Of a DNA stretch of 64,000 nt, positions 25,321 to 36,100 are shown in pieces. Below the pieces are notes generated by a model, which did not search any database, was not told the origin of the DNA, and saw only the letters and a program-made list of their open reading frames with translations. The stretch spans positions 28,797-92,796 of the forward strand of contig JBILHS010000007.1 in NCBI GenBank assembly GCA_044350425.1. Reading direction: 5' to 3'. This stretch comes from M3007 sp044350425 (GTDB taxonomy: Bacteria; Bacteroidota; Bacteroidia; Chitinophagales; Saprospiraceae). Made by a program: the position numbers and the translations under genes. The first letter of the stretch is position 1; each line of letters starts with the position of its first letter.

Positions 25321-26712
25321 TCATCCCCCCAGCAAGCCAAGGAAAAACGCTTTTTCCGAAAGTATGGCCTCGTTTTGAATGGCTTTTCGCAGTGCATTCG
25401 TAGCAACGCTGTCTTTCGGAATACGGTTCAGTATTTTTTCAGCATATCGAATGATATTCAGGTAGTTTGTGCGGTGATAACCCAATACCCGCTTGCGTTG
25501 AATATAGTTGCGCATGGCATCGAGGTGGGATTGGAGGGTGTTTAATTCGCCCAGTTCAAAGTAGGTCTTGAGCAACAGCGTTTTAGCGGCCAGGTTATGG
25601 AGCGGATCTCGGTAATTGGCTTGCTGAAGCAACTCCAGTACGTGCCCGTGATTCTTTTCTGCATAAGCAAGACGGGCAAGGTTGAAGCTGAAAACACTTT
25701 CCCGGTAACGGCGCTCGAGCCGGTTTTTATATGCATTGATAAAGAAACGCACCCAATCCAGTTCGCCGACATGCAGGCCAATGGCTACGATGTTGTGGTA
25801 GGTAAAGCGCGAAAGCATGCCGTCCTCCAGAAGCTGATCTCTGGCAAGGCCCTCTTTGTAAAGATCCAGGGCTTCACTGTAATAGTCTGCGTCTCCGGCG
25901 TTTAAACGGCGTACGCAATAGTTGATGGCCAAAATGAAAAGTCCATGAAGTTCTTCTGAAGTAAACCGCTCGCCGTTATGGAGTAAAATCGATTTAAACT
26001 GGTGAAAATGGCCTTCATCCGTCGGGTTTCGAAGCATCCGATAACAATGCAGATAGACCGCAATGGCGGGCAGGCTTGCGAATTCCCCCTGTTCAGCGCT
26101 TTCAACGAATGTTTCCTCCCAGCCTTCTTCTGTATCAGATTTGTAAACCGTCTGATGGGCTGCCAGCAGGCAAACGATCTGAAGTTTTTTGGCTAAAAAT
26201 GCAGCATCTACAGATTTACTGGCGCTGCGGAGCAATGATATATCAGTGGGATTTTGTGGGTATGCCACCTGGTGGGCTTCCCAGTCCAATAGATATTGTA
26301 GTTCGTGATAAGCGGCATTCCGGAGGCTTTGTGTCTCTATGGCTTTGCCCAGGTTTTTGCGTACCCGATCAAATGCAGTGGGCATTTTTCGTTTTCGATA
26401 AGCCGTGGCGAGTTGAAGTTGGGCGCCAAGTTTGTCGGAAATCTGTTCCTTAACGGCTAAATATTGCTCCAGAAGGCTATGTAAATAACTCATAAGCAAA
26501 CGGAATTTTTGCTCATCAAAGGTGCTTTTTTTGCCAAAAACCGCGACCCAGGCACTTTCTTTGGTAAATTCGCCCCCTGAAACCACATGCTCAAAGAGTA
26601 ATATCACATCCTGCCGCTGATTAAAAAACGGCGAGGCAAGAAACTTTCGGACTTCCCGGATCTCGATGGGGGAGAAGGAACGGGCGAGTTGAAATAAGGT
26701 GCTTTTTTCCAT
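25321..26712 (-). CDS. Unknown alpha-helical protein, TPR-like
   Basis: 463 residues from ATG 26712 (MEKSTLFQLARSFSPIEIREV); a longer frame to 26772 would run into the MITE-like element. It has no signal peptide or membrane helix. The sequence is all-helical with amphipathic pairs, for example YHNIVAIGLHVGELDWVRFFI and AKTLLLKTYFELGELNTLQSHL, which resemble degenerate TPR-like repeats in the C-terminal half. The N-terminal SPIEIREVRKFLASPFFN is a distinctive opening that I associate with a family of unknown function in Saprospiria. It is probably cytosolic. No partner is evident from context. Confidence 0.75.
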   Translation of the reverse strand: MEKSTLFQLARSFSPIEIREVRKFLASPFFNQRQDVILLFEHVVSGGEFTKESAWVAVFGKKSTFDEQKFRLLMSYLHSLLEQYLAVKEQISDKLGAQLQLATAYRKRKMPTAFDRVRKNLGKAIETQSLRNAAYHELQYLLDWEAHQVAYPQNPTDISLLRSASKSVDAAFLAKKLQIVCLLAAHQTVYKSDTEEGWEETFVESAEQGEFASLPAIAVYLHCYRMLRNPTDEGHFHQFKSILLHNGERFTSEELHGLFILAINYCVRRLNAGDADYYSEALDLYKEGLARDQLLEDGMLSRFTYHNIVAIGLHVGELDWVRFFINAYKNRLERRYRESVFSFNLARLAYAEKNHGHVLELLQQANYRDPLHNLAAKTLLLKTYFELGELNTLQSHLDAMRNYIQRKRVLGYHRTNYLNIIRYAEKILNRIPKDSVATNALRKAIQNEAILSEKAFFLGLLGG

Positions 26713-26726
26713 TTGGATGGAGGGTG

Positions 26727-26898
26727 TCAAAAGAGGCTGTCTCACAAGTCTTTTACCCAAGCTTGATGTCAAATTATATTCCTTTTGAGTCGATAAATCT
26801 TCCAGGTTTTTAAAACCTGGAAGATTTGTGCCTGAAAAAACGAAATAATCTATGGTCGCTTCGGATTGAGATTAACCTATGGCGCAGCCTCTTTCAAA
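26727..26898. mobile_element. MITE-like element C with GAGGCTGTCTCA ends
   Basis: The left end is TCAAAAGAGGCTGTCTCA. The right end, on the other strand, is TTGAAAGAGGCTGCGCCA. Inside lies a perfect 33-bp palindrome (26795-26827). The left module includes ACCCAAGCTTGATGTCAAATT and resembles element A. It has no reading frame. It sits in the promoter-proximal region of the unknown helical gene. Confidence 0.5.
26795..26827. repeat. 33-bp palindrome inside element C
   Basis: AAATCTTCCAGGTTTT, one central T, then the exact complement. This is a compact core of the same general kind as the RAYT-flanking palindromes, with a different sequence. Confidence 0.9.
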
Positions 26899-27199
26899 CA
26901 ATTGAAGTCTGAAGAAATTCAAAGGACAAACTTCGTTTATTTTTCTGACCCAAAATTGAAAAAAATTATCCTTTCATTCAATTATTTTGCTCTTAATAAT
27001 ATGATTATCAATCATTAGAATAAAAAAGTGTAAAAAAAGTATTCTACAAAATGATTTTTTTGATGTTGGTGGGCCAGATGGCCCGCCGCACTTTTGTATC
27101 GTCAAAGAAATCTGTTGGCCTTTTTGACAGAGGGCGCCCTCTCCCCCGCTTGGCCAAATCAATTAACGACTACTATTTTTTCAAAAAAAATCTAATCCT
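26899..27199 (+). promoter_or_regulatory. AT-rich upstream region and promoter of the 931-residue T9SS gene
   Basis: A 300-bp AT-rich stretch without genes. TTGG (27066-27069), 19 nt, then CACTTTTG (27089-27096) matches TTTG-N19-TAnnTTTG apart from the first base of the -7 box. A GGGCCAGATGGCCC palindrome (27072-27085) lies between the boxes and could be an operator. The leader to ATG 27200 would be about 95 nt. Confidence 0.5.
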
Positions 27200-29995
27200 A
27201 TGACACATTTTTTCTCACCTGGTTTGTGGCGCACAGCACTCGCATTGTCGATCGTGCTGTTTATGACACCAAGGTTGTTTTCCCAATGCAACCCGGATAT
27301 AACTCCACCGGTTGCGGCTTGCGATGAGTTTACAAACGTTGCCTTAGGCGCGGATGGTACTGCTACCATTTTCGCAGCGACCTTTGACGATGGCTCCGTT
27401 GACGATTGTTGTCTGGGCTCATTTCTGGTTCGCAAACAGGCAGATGGCCCTTGCGATTCGGATGTTTTGCCCGATAATTTTGAGGCTTCTGTTACATTTT
27501 GCTGTGCTGAAGTTGGGGTTCCTTTCGTGGTAGAGCTTCAGGTCAATGACTGTTCAGGTAATAACACACTTTGCCTGACCACGGTAACCGTGGTCGACAA
27601 AATCGCCCCGGCACTACAGGCTCCGGCCAATGTGACGGTCTCTTGCGAAGCTTTTGACCCAACACTCCTGGCTTATGGCACAGCTGTTGTGACTGACAAT
27701 TGCTGTTTTGACAACACGGTAGTGACGGTAAATTACACCCTGTTCGATACCCTTTGCAGCAAAGGGACCATTACCCGGGTTTTCCAGGCATTTGACTGTA
27801 GCGGCAACTCCAGCACCCTGGGTGTGCCGTCTGCTATACAAACGATTTTGGTCAATTATGAACAGGACTACTATGTTCATTTCCCTCCGGATGTGTTGAC
27901 AACCGTTGCTACGCCATGGAATGAATACGGGGAGCCGGTGTTCTTTAAGGAAGATTGTGAATTGAATGGGATTTCGTATACGGATCAGGTCTTTCCCAAT
28001 GAACCGGATTGTGATCTAAAAATCCAACGCACCTGGACGATCATCAACTGGTGTACCTACGATCCGAATTTTCCGCTTATTCAAATACCTAACCCCGATC
28101 CAAATGCACTCAATAATCACCCGGACAACCTCCCGGGACCTATTGTATCTGAAGCAGGCGCGGCCCCGCCTTGGGTTTCCACGAATGTAAAAATAAACCC
28201 AACCGACCCGAGTCTTACCGACTACTCAACTTTCTGGAATGCCAATGCGAATGGTTATCGGTATAACCAGATCATCAAGATCACGGACTCATTTTTTGTG
28301 GCCGTAAAGGGAAAGGTATTCTCTGATGAATCTGCCGACTGTTTCTACGAACCAGGGGAGGAACTCCTGGGAAATTGGACCGTGAAGGTAAAAGGCGGCG
28401 TGTCCAATGATGTTTTTGAAGTGCCAACAGATGCCAATGGTGAATATTTTGTCATGCTGGATGGGGTAGATACCGTTGTTACAGTTACCCTGGTCTCTTC
28501 CTCCAACTTTGGCCAAAACTGCCAGAGCGAATATACGGTAAATTTACTGGAAGGCGAAACAGTCATTCAAGATGTCCCGGTCCATCTGGAGCAACGATGC
28601 GATTTACTTTCAGTGGGTATAGCCACGCCTTTCCTGCGTCGTTGTTTCCCCAATTATTACAAAGTGCAGGCCTGTAACCTGAGCAGCGCGGTCGTTCCCA
28701 ACGCATCTGTTGAAGTCTCTCTCGACGACTTTTTCTCTTACACGGGTAGCTCTATTCCCGGCACCCTGGTGAGCGGCAATACTTACGCTTTCCAGCTGGG
28801 CGACCTGGCCGCGGGCGAATGCCGGACCTTTAATGTGAACTTCACGGTCTCTTGTAATGCCACCCTTGGAGCGACCCACTGTACAGAGGCGCATATTTAT
28901 CCTTACGATGATTGCCGCGGTAGCAGCTCCAACTGGAGCGGTGCAGATGTAGCGGTGAGCGCCACTTGCGATGGCGACTCTGTACGCTTTGCGATCAACA
29001 ATGTGGGCGATGGCGCCATGACGCAACTTATGGAATTTGTGGTGGTGGAAGATGTCGTGATGCGTCAGGAAGGCTCCTTCCAGTTGGGCGTCGGTCAAAC
29101 ACTGAATTTCAGCCAACCTGCCAATGGCAGCACCTGGCGCCTGGAAGCACAGGAAGAACCCTTGCACCCATGGGGTGGTCCGCAGGCGGTTGCGCTGGAA
29201 GGTTGTGGCGGGTTGAATACTCCTGGTCTGGTCAACATCTTCCCACTAAGCGACCCGGATCCGTTCGAGGCGACCGCTTGTCTGGAAAATATCGGGGCTT
29301 TTGATCCAAACGACAAACAGGGTCTCCCAAAAGGCTACGGTAGTCAACACTTTATTAAAGCCAATACGGACATTGAATACCTCATCCGTTTCCAGAATAC
29401 CGGGAGCGATACGGCCTTTACGGTGGTCATCCGGGATGAACTGACGGCTAACCTGGACCCCAACTCCGTGCGCGTAGAAGTGGCCAGCCATCCGATGGAA
29501 TTTGCACTCCTTGAGGGCAATGTATTGCGCTTCACTTTTGAAAATATTCTGCTGCCTGATTCCAACGTCAACTGGGATGCCTCCAATGGTTTTGTAAAAT
29601 TCCGGGTGTCTCAAAAGCCGGATCTGGCAGACGGAACCATCCTTGAAAACAGCGCTGCTATTTATTTCGATTTCAATGATCCGGTCATCACCAATACGAC
29701 CCTTCATACCGTTGGAAAAGATTTCGTTTCAGTGAGTACAGATGACCTGACCAATGATGGGCTGCTTCGCGCCTATCCCAATCCCGCTTCCGACGCGGTC
29801 TTTTTTGACCTGATAGATTTGACGAATGCCGGAAGGTTTGAGCTGACCAATAGTCTTGGACAACTAATTACAGCAGAAAGTTTCACTGGAAATCAGTTTC
29901 GTTTTGAACGGAAAGGCCTGCCTGCGGGCATCTATCTGTTTCAGATCACAAGCAATAACACAAAAATTGCCAGCGGGAAAATTGTCCTGAAATAG
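27200..29995 (+). CDS. Large T9SS protein with HYR-like, SdrD-B-like and DUF11-type domains
   Basis: 931 residues with a signal peptide (about 1-30). The N-terminal half has Cys-rich HYR-like beta domains (CSGNNTLCLTTVTVVDKIAPAL, CSGNSSTLG). A SdrD B-like domain follows near 380-450 (KGKVFSDESADCFYEPGEELLG, DANGEYFVML). Near 690 comes the Bacteroidota segment AFDPNDKQGLPKGYG followed by a DUF11-like domain (IEYLIRFQNTGSDTAF, AAIYFDFNDPVITNT). The T9SS sorting domain ends ASGKIVLK. It is a surface or extracellular structural protein. No catalytic motif is seen. A strong terminator follows. Confidence 0.88.
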   Translation: MTHFFSPGLWRTALALSIVLFMTPRLFSQCNPDITPPVAACDEFTNVALGADGTATIFAATFDDGSVDDCCLGSFLVRKQADGPCDSDVLPDNFEASVTFCCAEVGVPFVVELQVNDCSGNNTLCLTTVTVVDKIAPALQAPANVTVSCEAFDPTLLAYGTAVVTDNCCFDNTVVTVNYTLFDTLCSKGTITRVFQAFDCSGNSSTLGVPSAIQTILVNYEQDYYVHFPPDVLTTVATPWNEYGEPVFFKEDCELNGISYTDQVFPNEPDCDLKIQRTWTIINWCTYDPNFPLIQIPNPDPNALNNHPDNLPGPIVSEAGAAPPWVSTNVKINPTDPSLTDYSTFWNANANGYRYNQIIKITDSFFVAVKGKVFSDESADCFYEPGEELLGNWTVKVKGGVSNDVFEVPTDANGEYFVMLDGVDTVVTVTLVSSSNFGQNCQSEYTVNLLEGETVIQDVPVHLEQRCDLLSVGIATPFLRRCFPNYYKVQACNLSSAVVPNASVEVSLDDFFSYTGSSIPGTLVSGNTYAFQLGDLAAGECRTFNVNFTVSCNATLGATHCTEAHIYPYDDCRGSSSNWSGADVAVSATCDGDSVRFAINNVGDGAMTQLMEFVVVEDVVMRQEGSFQLGVGQTLNFSQPANGSTWRLEAQEEPLHPWGGPQAVALEGCGGLNTPGLVNIFPLSDPDPFEATACLENIGAFDPNDKQGLPKGYGSQHFIKANTDIEYLIRFQNTGSDTAFTVVIRDELTANLDPNSVRVEVASHPMEFALLEGNVLRFTFENILLPDSNVNWDASNGFVKFRVSQKPDLADGTILENSAAIYFDFNDPVITNTTLHTVGKDFVSVSTDDLTNDGLLRAYPNPASDAVFFDLIDLTNAGRFELTNSLGQLITAESFTGNQFRFERKGLPAGIYLFQITSNNTKIASGKIVLK

Positions 29996-30038
29996 GCCAG
30001 TAAACCGGTAAGCAAGTTCTTTCCAGCTACTTACGAAG

Positions 30039-30080
30039 CCGCCCTGTCCCGAAATGTCGGAGGCAGGGCGGTTCATTTTT
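30039..30080 (+). terminator. Terminator between convergent giant T9SS genes
   Basis: The stem CCGCCCTG (30039-30046) with CAGGGCGG (30064-30071) has additional inner pairing and is followed by TTCATTTTTT. It terminates the 931-residue gene. Confidence 0.88.
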
Positions 30081-30124
30081 TACTAATGTAGAAACGGTAT
30101 GATACCGCGAAAAAAATCAAAAAC

Positions 30125-33100
30125 TTATTCGATCACCACCCGCTTCGTGTAGCGTTTCCCGTCTACCACAGCTTCCAGTAAATAAATCCCACTCCCTGTT
30201 TCACCCAGATTTACCGGGATAAATTCATGCCTGGCAGGATCATCCACTTCCCAGGCTGCGATCACCCGGCTGTTGATATCAAATACCCGAAACTGAACTG
30301 GGGAGACCCATTCCGGGTTTAGCCTTATACTGAATTGACCGCTGCTGGTCGGATTCGGATATACCGACAGGGAATTTCCGGGACCTACAAAAACGACATC
30401 TTTACAACTTTCGGTGGAACACTGCGCCCCATTGGCCTCTGTCCGGAAAACATATATGCACACGGAATAAGAACCTGGTCCGGGGAAAGTGTGATGGAGC
30501 TCTTCGTTTCCGGTGGTTTGCTCTATTACATTCGAATCGGTAAAGTACCAATAGACCTTGTCTGTGCTGCAAACTGTGTTACGCGGTTGAAAAATAGCCA
30601 TATAAGTGGCAGCCTGGAAATCCGCATACAGGATCCCTTGTAAATAGATGTCATTCATGGAATGATCGCAGAAACAATTCGCCGCCATGACACAATCCGG
30701 TAAAACAATACAATCATAGAAATTGCAGCATTGGGAATGACTGGCATCGTCGTTCAGGGCATGTAAAGACACGGTAAAGCAGACCGTGTCGCCCGACATT
30801 GCAGGAAGCCCCAAAGGCAGACTGAAAGCCTGTGTTCCGCCGGGAGCTAAGCCGCCGCCGAATACAATGGTCTGATTGTAAGCGCCTAATCCTGCTGGTG
30901 AAGTGCAAACAATATGGGCTTCACCCACGGTGTAATTCGAGGTGTTATGAATAATTCCCGAATAGGTCCAGCCACTCGAACCGTCAACATTACACTCGAT
31001 AACTTCTGCTGAAATGTAGCCGCATGGCGGCTCGCAGCTCAGCTCGAGGGTGTCTCTGCAAACCACTTCGCCATCCTTCATCCACTTAATTTCCACAAAC
31101 TGGGGTGGCGCCTGATCCGATTGAATACAGATGGTCGGCAGCGTGACGACGCCCAATGGAATACTGGTACCCAGCGGCGGTGCCACCGTCAGTTCAATGA
31201 GGGTAGGTGTCAAACTGTTTGTAAACCAACCGGAACCAAATGGATTATTCATGGTCATGGTTACCCCGGCACTCAGCATGCAAATGTTTATGCCATCAAA
31301 ATACCCGGTGGCATAATTGTTAAACAAGGAGATGTCATAACAACAGCCTTCATCCCCCGCCGGAGTAACATCCTCAACCAACTCGACCCCAATATCGTTG
31401 CAAGGCTGACAATCAGGAATTTCGATACAGTACAAGGTATCCAGGGAACAACACTTAGAGGTGTCGATCGGATCGGGTTCTTCATCGTGGGCAGTCAGAT
31501 TAAAACAAAACAGCTCCCCTGCGATATTGGGTCCCGACAAAATTACCGTGTACGTTTGACATTCACCCGGATCGATCGGGTCACCCGAAGCATCAATAAA
31601 CGGAGGGCTGACCACGATTCCGAACGGGCTGGTAGGATTGATCGCAATATATTGAATACTATATGCTGCATCGATCGGATTACATACCGTAATGCTGTAA
31701 TACACTGCAGTATCATGACAATAAATAGAATCCGAAGCCAAATACAGGCAATCCGGTTCGACCGGGCAATCGAACTCCAGGGTATCTGAACACGCGATAT
31801 TGAACTCAAAATCATACCAGTCAAAAACGATCTGTTGGGGTAGATTTTGAACGTTGGTCAGACAAAAGATAAGGAAACTGTCTAAGGCGCCTTCCGGAAG
31901 CGGGGTATTGGGAAGACTGTTCACCAGGCCAATGGAATGGTCGCTGATCGAATAAACACTCAATGAAGGGTCCAGGCCACTCAGGTCAAAATTAAAGTCC
32001 GTATCGTCGCTGTGGATCACCAGTCCAAAGAGACTGTCAAATGGGTTGGTGTAGGAAATGATCCAACAGCAGGCCTCTCCTTCCAGGGGGACGGCCTCCA
32101 CCATCAGTCCTTCGCAACCGCAATTTATTAACTGCAGCATCAGGGATTCGGAAGTATCCGAGCAGCCAAAACTGGTGGTACAAGTAAGCGTGTAGGTGCC
32201 GCTTTGGGTTACTATCAGGCATTGCTGCGTCTCTCCGGTAATCGGGACACCGTCCTTATTCCATTGGTACGAGGCCATTCCAGGCGGACCACAAATAGTG
32301 TCCGGATTGCAGGCTTCGTAACAACCTACGGGCACCAGACAAAGGTCTGGCAATGGGTGAATCACGGCGCTGGCTGTTCCCTGACAACCGCTGGTGGTAT
32401 CCGTCCCGACCGCAATATAGGTCCCGGCTTGGAGCACAATGATGGAAGTGCCCGTGGCGCCGTTGCTCCAGGCGTACACGACGTTGGCTTGGACGGGGGT
32501 AATGGTGAGGGTGATGGGACTGCCTTCACAATCGTCCGGACTGATGGTAATGGTAAATACGGGAGAAACCTCCACGGTTACGACAAACAGCGCTGAAGTG
32601 TCTGAGCACAAATTAGCATCGGTAACGATGACCGAATATCCGGCAAGCAGGTTATTGTTACAAACGACCAGGGTCTGAGCTGTTGCGCCGCCTATTGGGT
32701 TGTTGGCAGCATCCAGCCATTGATAGGTATATCCGGTGCCCAAAGGTGCGCTCAAAGTGGTACAACCGACATCGCAGATCACCGGATTCCCGGTAATGTA
32801 AGCAAGCGGTGGAGGCAATACGACAATCGTTACGGGTTCAAGTACTAAGGAACAGCCATTGGCATCCGTAAGCGTCACCTTATAAGTACCTGCGGTGGTG
32901 GTGGTAATCACCTGTGTGGTAGCTAAGGTAGACCACAAGTAATTAAAGCCCGCTGGAGCAGTCAGCGTTACCGTTGTTCCGGCACAAACCGTTAGTCCAG
33001 GAGCAACCGTAATGATTCCTGGCGGTACCGCCGGGTTGATCATAAGTGCTAAAGTGGCAGTATTGGTACAACCCATTGCGTCGGTTACCGTAATACTTAC

Positions 33101-36100
33101 GTTGTAATTTCCGGCTGTCAAATAGGTGTGCGATGGATTCTGGGCGCCGTTGGTGGAGCCATCATCAAAATCCCAGGACCAGCTGATAATACCGGCTGCG
33201 CTGGCATTGAACAACACGGCATCGCCCACACAGGCCGGGCTTGGATTGGCCGAAATGATTGGGACCGGAGCGCCTCCGATCGTAATGCCCCGCGTGATCT
33301 TGGCTTCACATCCATTGGCGTTGGTAACTGTGAGCATAACGGTATATGGACCCGGAGAGGCATACGTATGCATCGGATTTTGAAGGGTGGAAGTATTTCC
33401 GTCTCCAAAATCCCAGAACCAGGAGACAGGGCCTTGTCCCGGTTGGAAGTTGGACAAATCCATAAAGGTGGTCTGGGTGCAAACACTGGTAAAACTAAAA
33501 TCCGCTACCAATGGAACACAAACCAAAGCGCCAAAGCTCACCGGACAGAAGCCTGAGCCAGGCGGCGCTTGGGGCACCAAGCCTTGCAGCAAAACTTTGA
33601 AGCAACCTGCCTGCGTATATGTATGGACCGCGTTTTGCAAGGTACCATTATTGGCATTGCTGTTGGGGTCCCCAAAATTCCAGCCCGTAAGGGTTATGTT
33701 GGCACTGGAAGTCACGGCAAAGTCGACGATGTTGCAGTTGGGCATCTGGTTGGTCGCTGTGAAGGACAGGTTGTAGTTTTCCGGGATACAAATGGAATCA
33801 GCCAGACAGCTATCCTGCACCACAGCGACGGTATTGGAGGTATTCATACAGCCGTTCGCATCCATTACTACAGCCCAGTAACTAAAGACCGCCGGCACAT
33901 TCGTGTTCGTGTGCACCAAAGTATCCTGTCCGGCCGGCAAACCTTGCAAAATGCCGTTGCAAAACCAGGAGAATGAATACCCGGCGCCATTTTGAGCATA
34001 AAGCGTGATACTGGCAGGGTTGGGTGGAATGATGCAAATAACTGAAGTACCCGGAGGTGTAACGGAGGCTACCGGTCCGGGAAGTGCTGTTGCCGTAAAG
34101 GTGCCTATGGCTGTACAACCGTTGGCATCGGTGGTGGTTACGATATAGTTTCCGCCGGTCATGATCGGGATGGTCTGGGTGGTGGCAGTGGTAGACCACA
34201 GGTAATCAGTAAAGCCCGCACCGGCGTCCAGAATGGCTGGCACACCCGGACAAAGATTTCCGATCTGGGTGATCACGGGTTGTACCGGGGCATTTACGGG
34301 CACGACAATACTTTTTGACAGGGTGGCATTGCATAATTTGACCGTCACCATCAGGGTGGCATTCCCACCCACGTTATTCCATTGTACGGTCACATTGGGA
34401 CTGCCTTGCCCGCTGACCACACTGCCAAGATTGGCAGGCGTAACGACCCAGTTATAAGTGGCTTCTGGGTGTTGCGCAGGACCAGCCGCGTAATTTTGCA
34501 AACTGTTGATGCATGCCGGTGGACCGGTGATCGTGAGTGGGCCATTGATCCATTTAGGAAGTAAAGTCAACTGAATCGTATCCGACATGCAATTGGGCGG
34601 AGCGAGACTTGTGTGCTTCACGGCTACAAAATACGGACCAGTGGCATTCCAGGTAACCGATATGGGATTGCCGGTAAAAGTATTTGGTGTTCCACCGGTG
34701 ACAGTCCAATCAAATGCTACCCCGGGCGCTGAACCCTGAGCCAGATAGGTATAAGTGTCGCCCGGACAGATCTCAACAGGTCCAACGATCGCATCTGGTG
34801 GCGGCACTTCCAATACCCGGATCACCTTGGTTACCAAACTGTTGCAGTATACGGACGGGTTGGTAGGCATAGCAGTCACCACAAAAGTGCCGGGGCCGGC
34901 GTTCCAGGTGACGGTGATCACATTTGTCCCTTGTCCGCCAAACGGAACCGCTGGTGTAATGGTCCAGTTATAAGTTGACAAGGGCGCAGCCGTAGCAAAA
35001 AATGCGGAGCTGGAATTCAGGCATACCACCCCTGGGACGGGCCCTGTGACGTCAAAACGTGGTTTTATGTTAACGGACAGGGTAGCTGTACCCATGCATT
35101 TTTCGGGATCATGCCCCGGCAACCCACTCAGGAAATCGCTGTAATATTTCAATGTAATAGTTCCTGTGGGCCCGGGTCCCCAAAGGATCGTGACCGTATT
35201 GGTGCCCTGACCGGCAAGAACGACCCCGCCGGTAACCATCCAATCGTAGTAGGTACCCACCCATTTGTCGACGGTATAAGTGCTCGTGGCGTTTTGACAT
35301 ACATTGATTTCGCCATTGATCAGGGTGGTGGCAGGTATGATCGGCACCACCACGGATACGGTGTCATCACAGTACAAACTATCACACCCGGTTACGTAAA
35401 GAGAAACAGTGCCAATTGGACCAGCCCCCCATTGAACACAGATGGTGTCATTTCCCTGCCCTGTAAACGGCAAAGGCAGGTCGTTTTCGTCCAATACGAC
35501 CCAGTAGTAAGTGCCGCAATTTGCAGCATCGGTCCAGTATTTTGTGCTGTCTTCGGCGCATAATGTGGAGATACAGAAAATATCAGGACCCGGCAATGAA
35601 TCCACTACGACGTCTATACAAATTGAATCAGAACAGCAACAAAGCGGCTGGCCCTGATCATCAAAATTATTTCTGGTAACGGTAAGGCATACGGTGTAAG
35701 TGCCTGGCGAGGCGTATACGTGCGACATCTCAAACATATTGGAACTGCTACCGTCACCATAATCCCAAAAATACCTGCTGCCGCCAGTGGAGGTATTATT
35801 AAAACTGATGGGCGAACCAAGACATACTTTGGAAGAAGAGGGCTGGAAATTGGCAACAGGGCCCTCCAAAATATTGACACAAACCTGAATGACGGTTTGT
35901 TGATTGTTCGTGTCCAGGATCGTCAGCGTTACAGATCCACTCCCCGTGGCACCCCAGCTTACTAAGATTTCAGCCGGATTGGCGCCGGCTACAAAAGTGC
36001 CACCTGTGACGTTCCATATATAAGTATTCAGCGGATTGTAAGCATAAAAATAGGTTGACTCGGAATTTTCGCAGGCATAAGCACAACCCGGCTGATTGCC

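Noticed and set aside
31121..31789. 222-codon plus-strand frame inside the 2124-residue PKD protein
   Set aside because: It mirrors Cys/Asp-rich coding sequence on the other strand. Its Arg/Ile-rich product has no recognisable feature.
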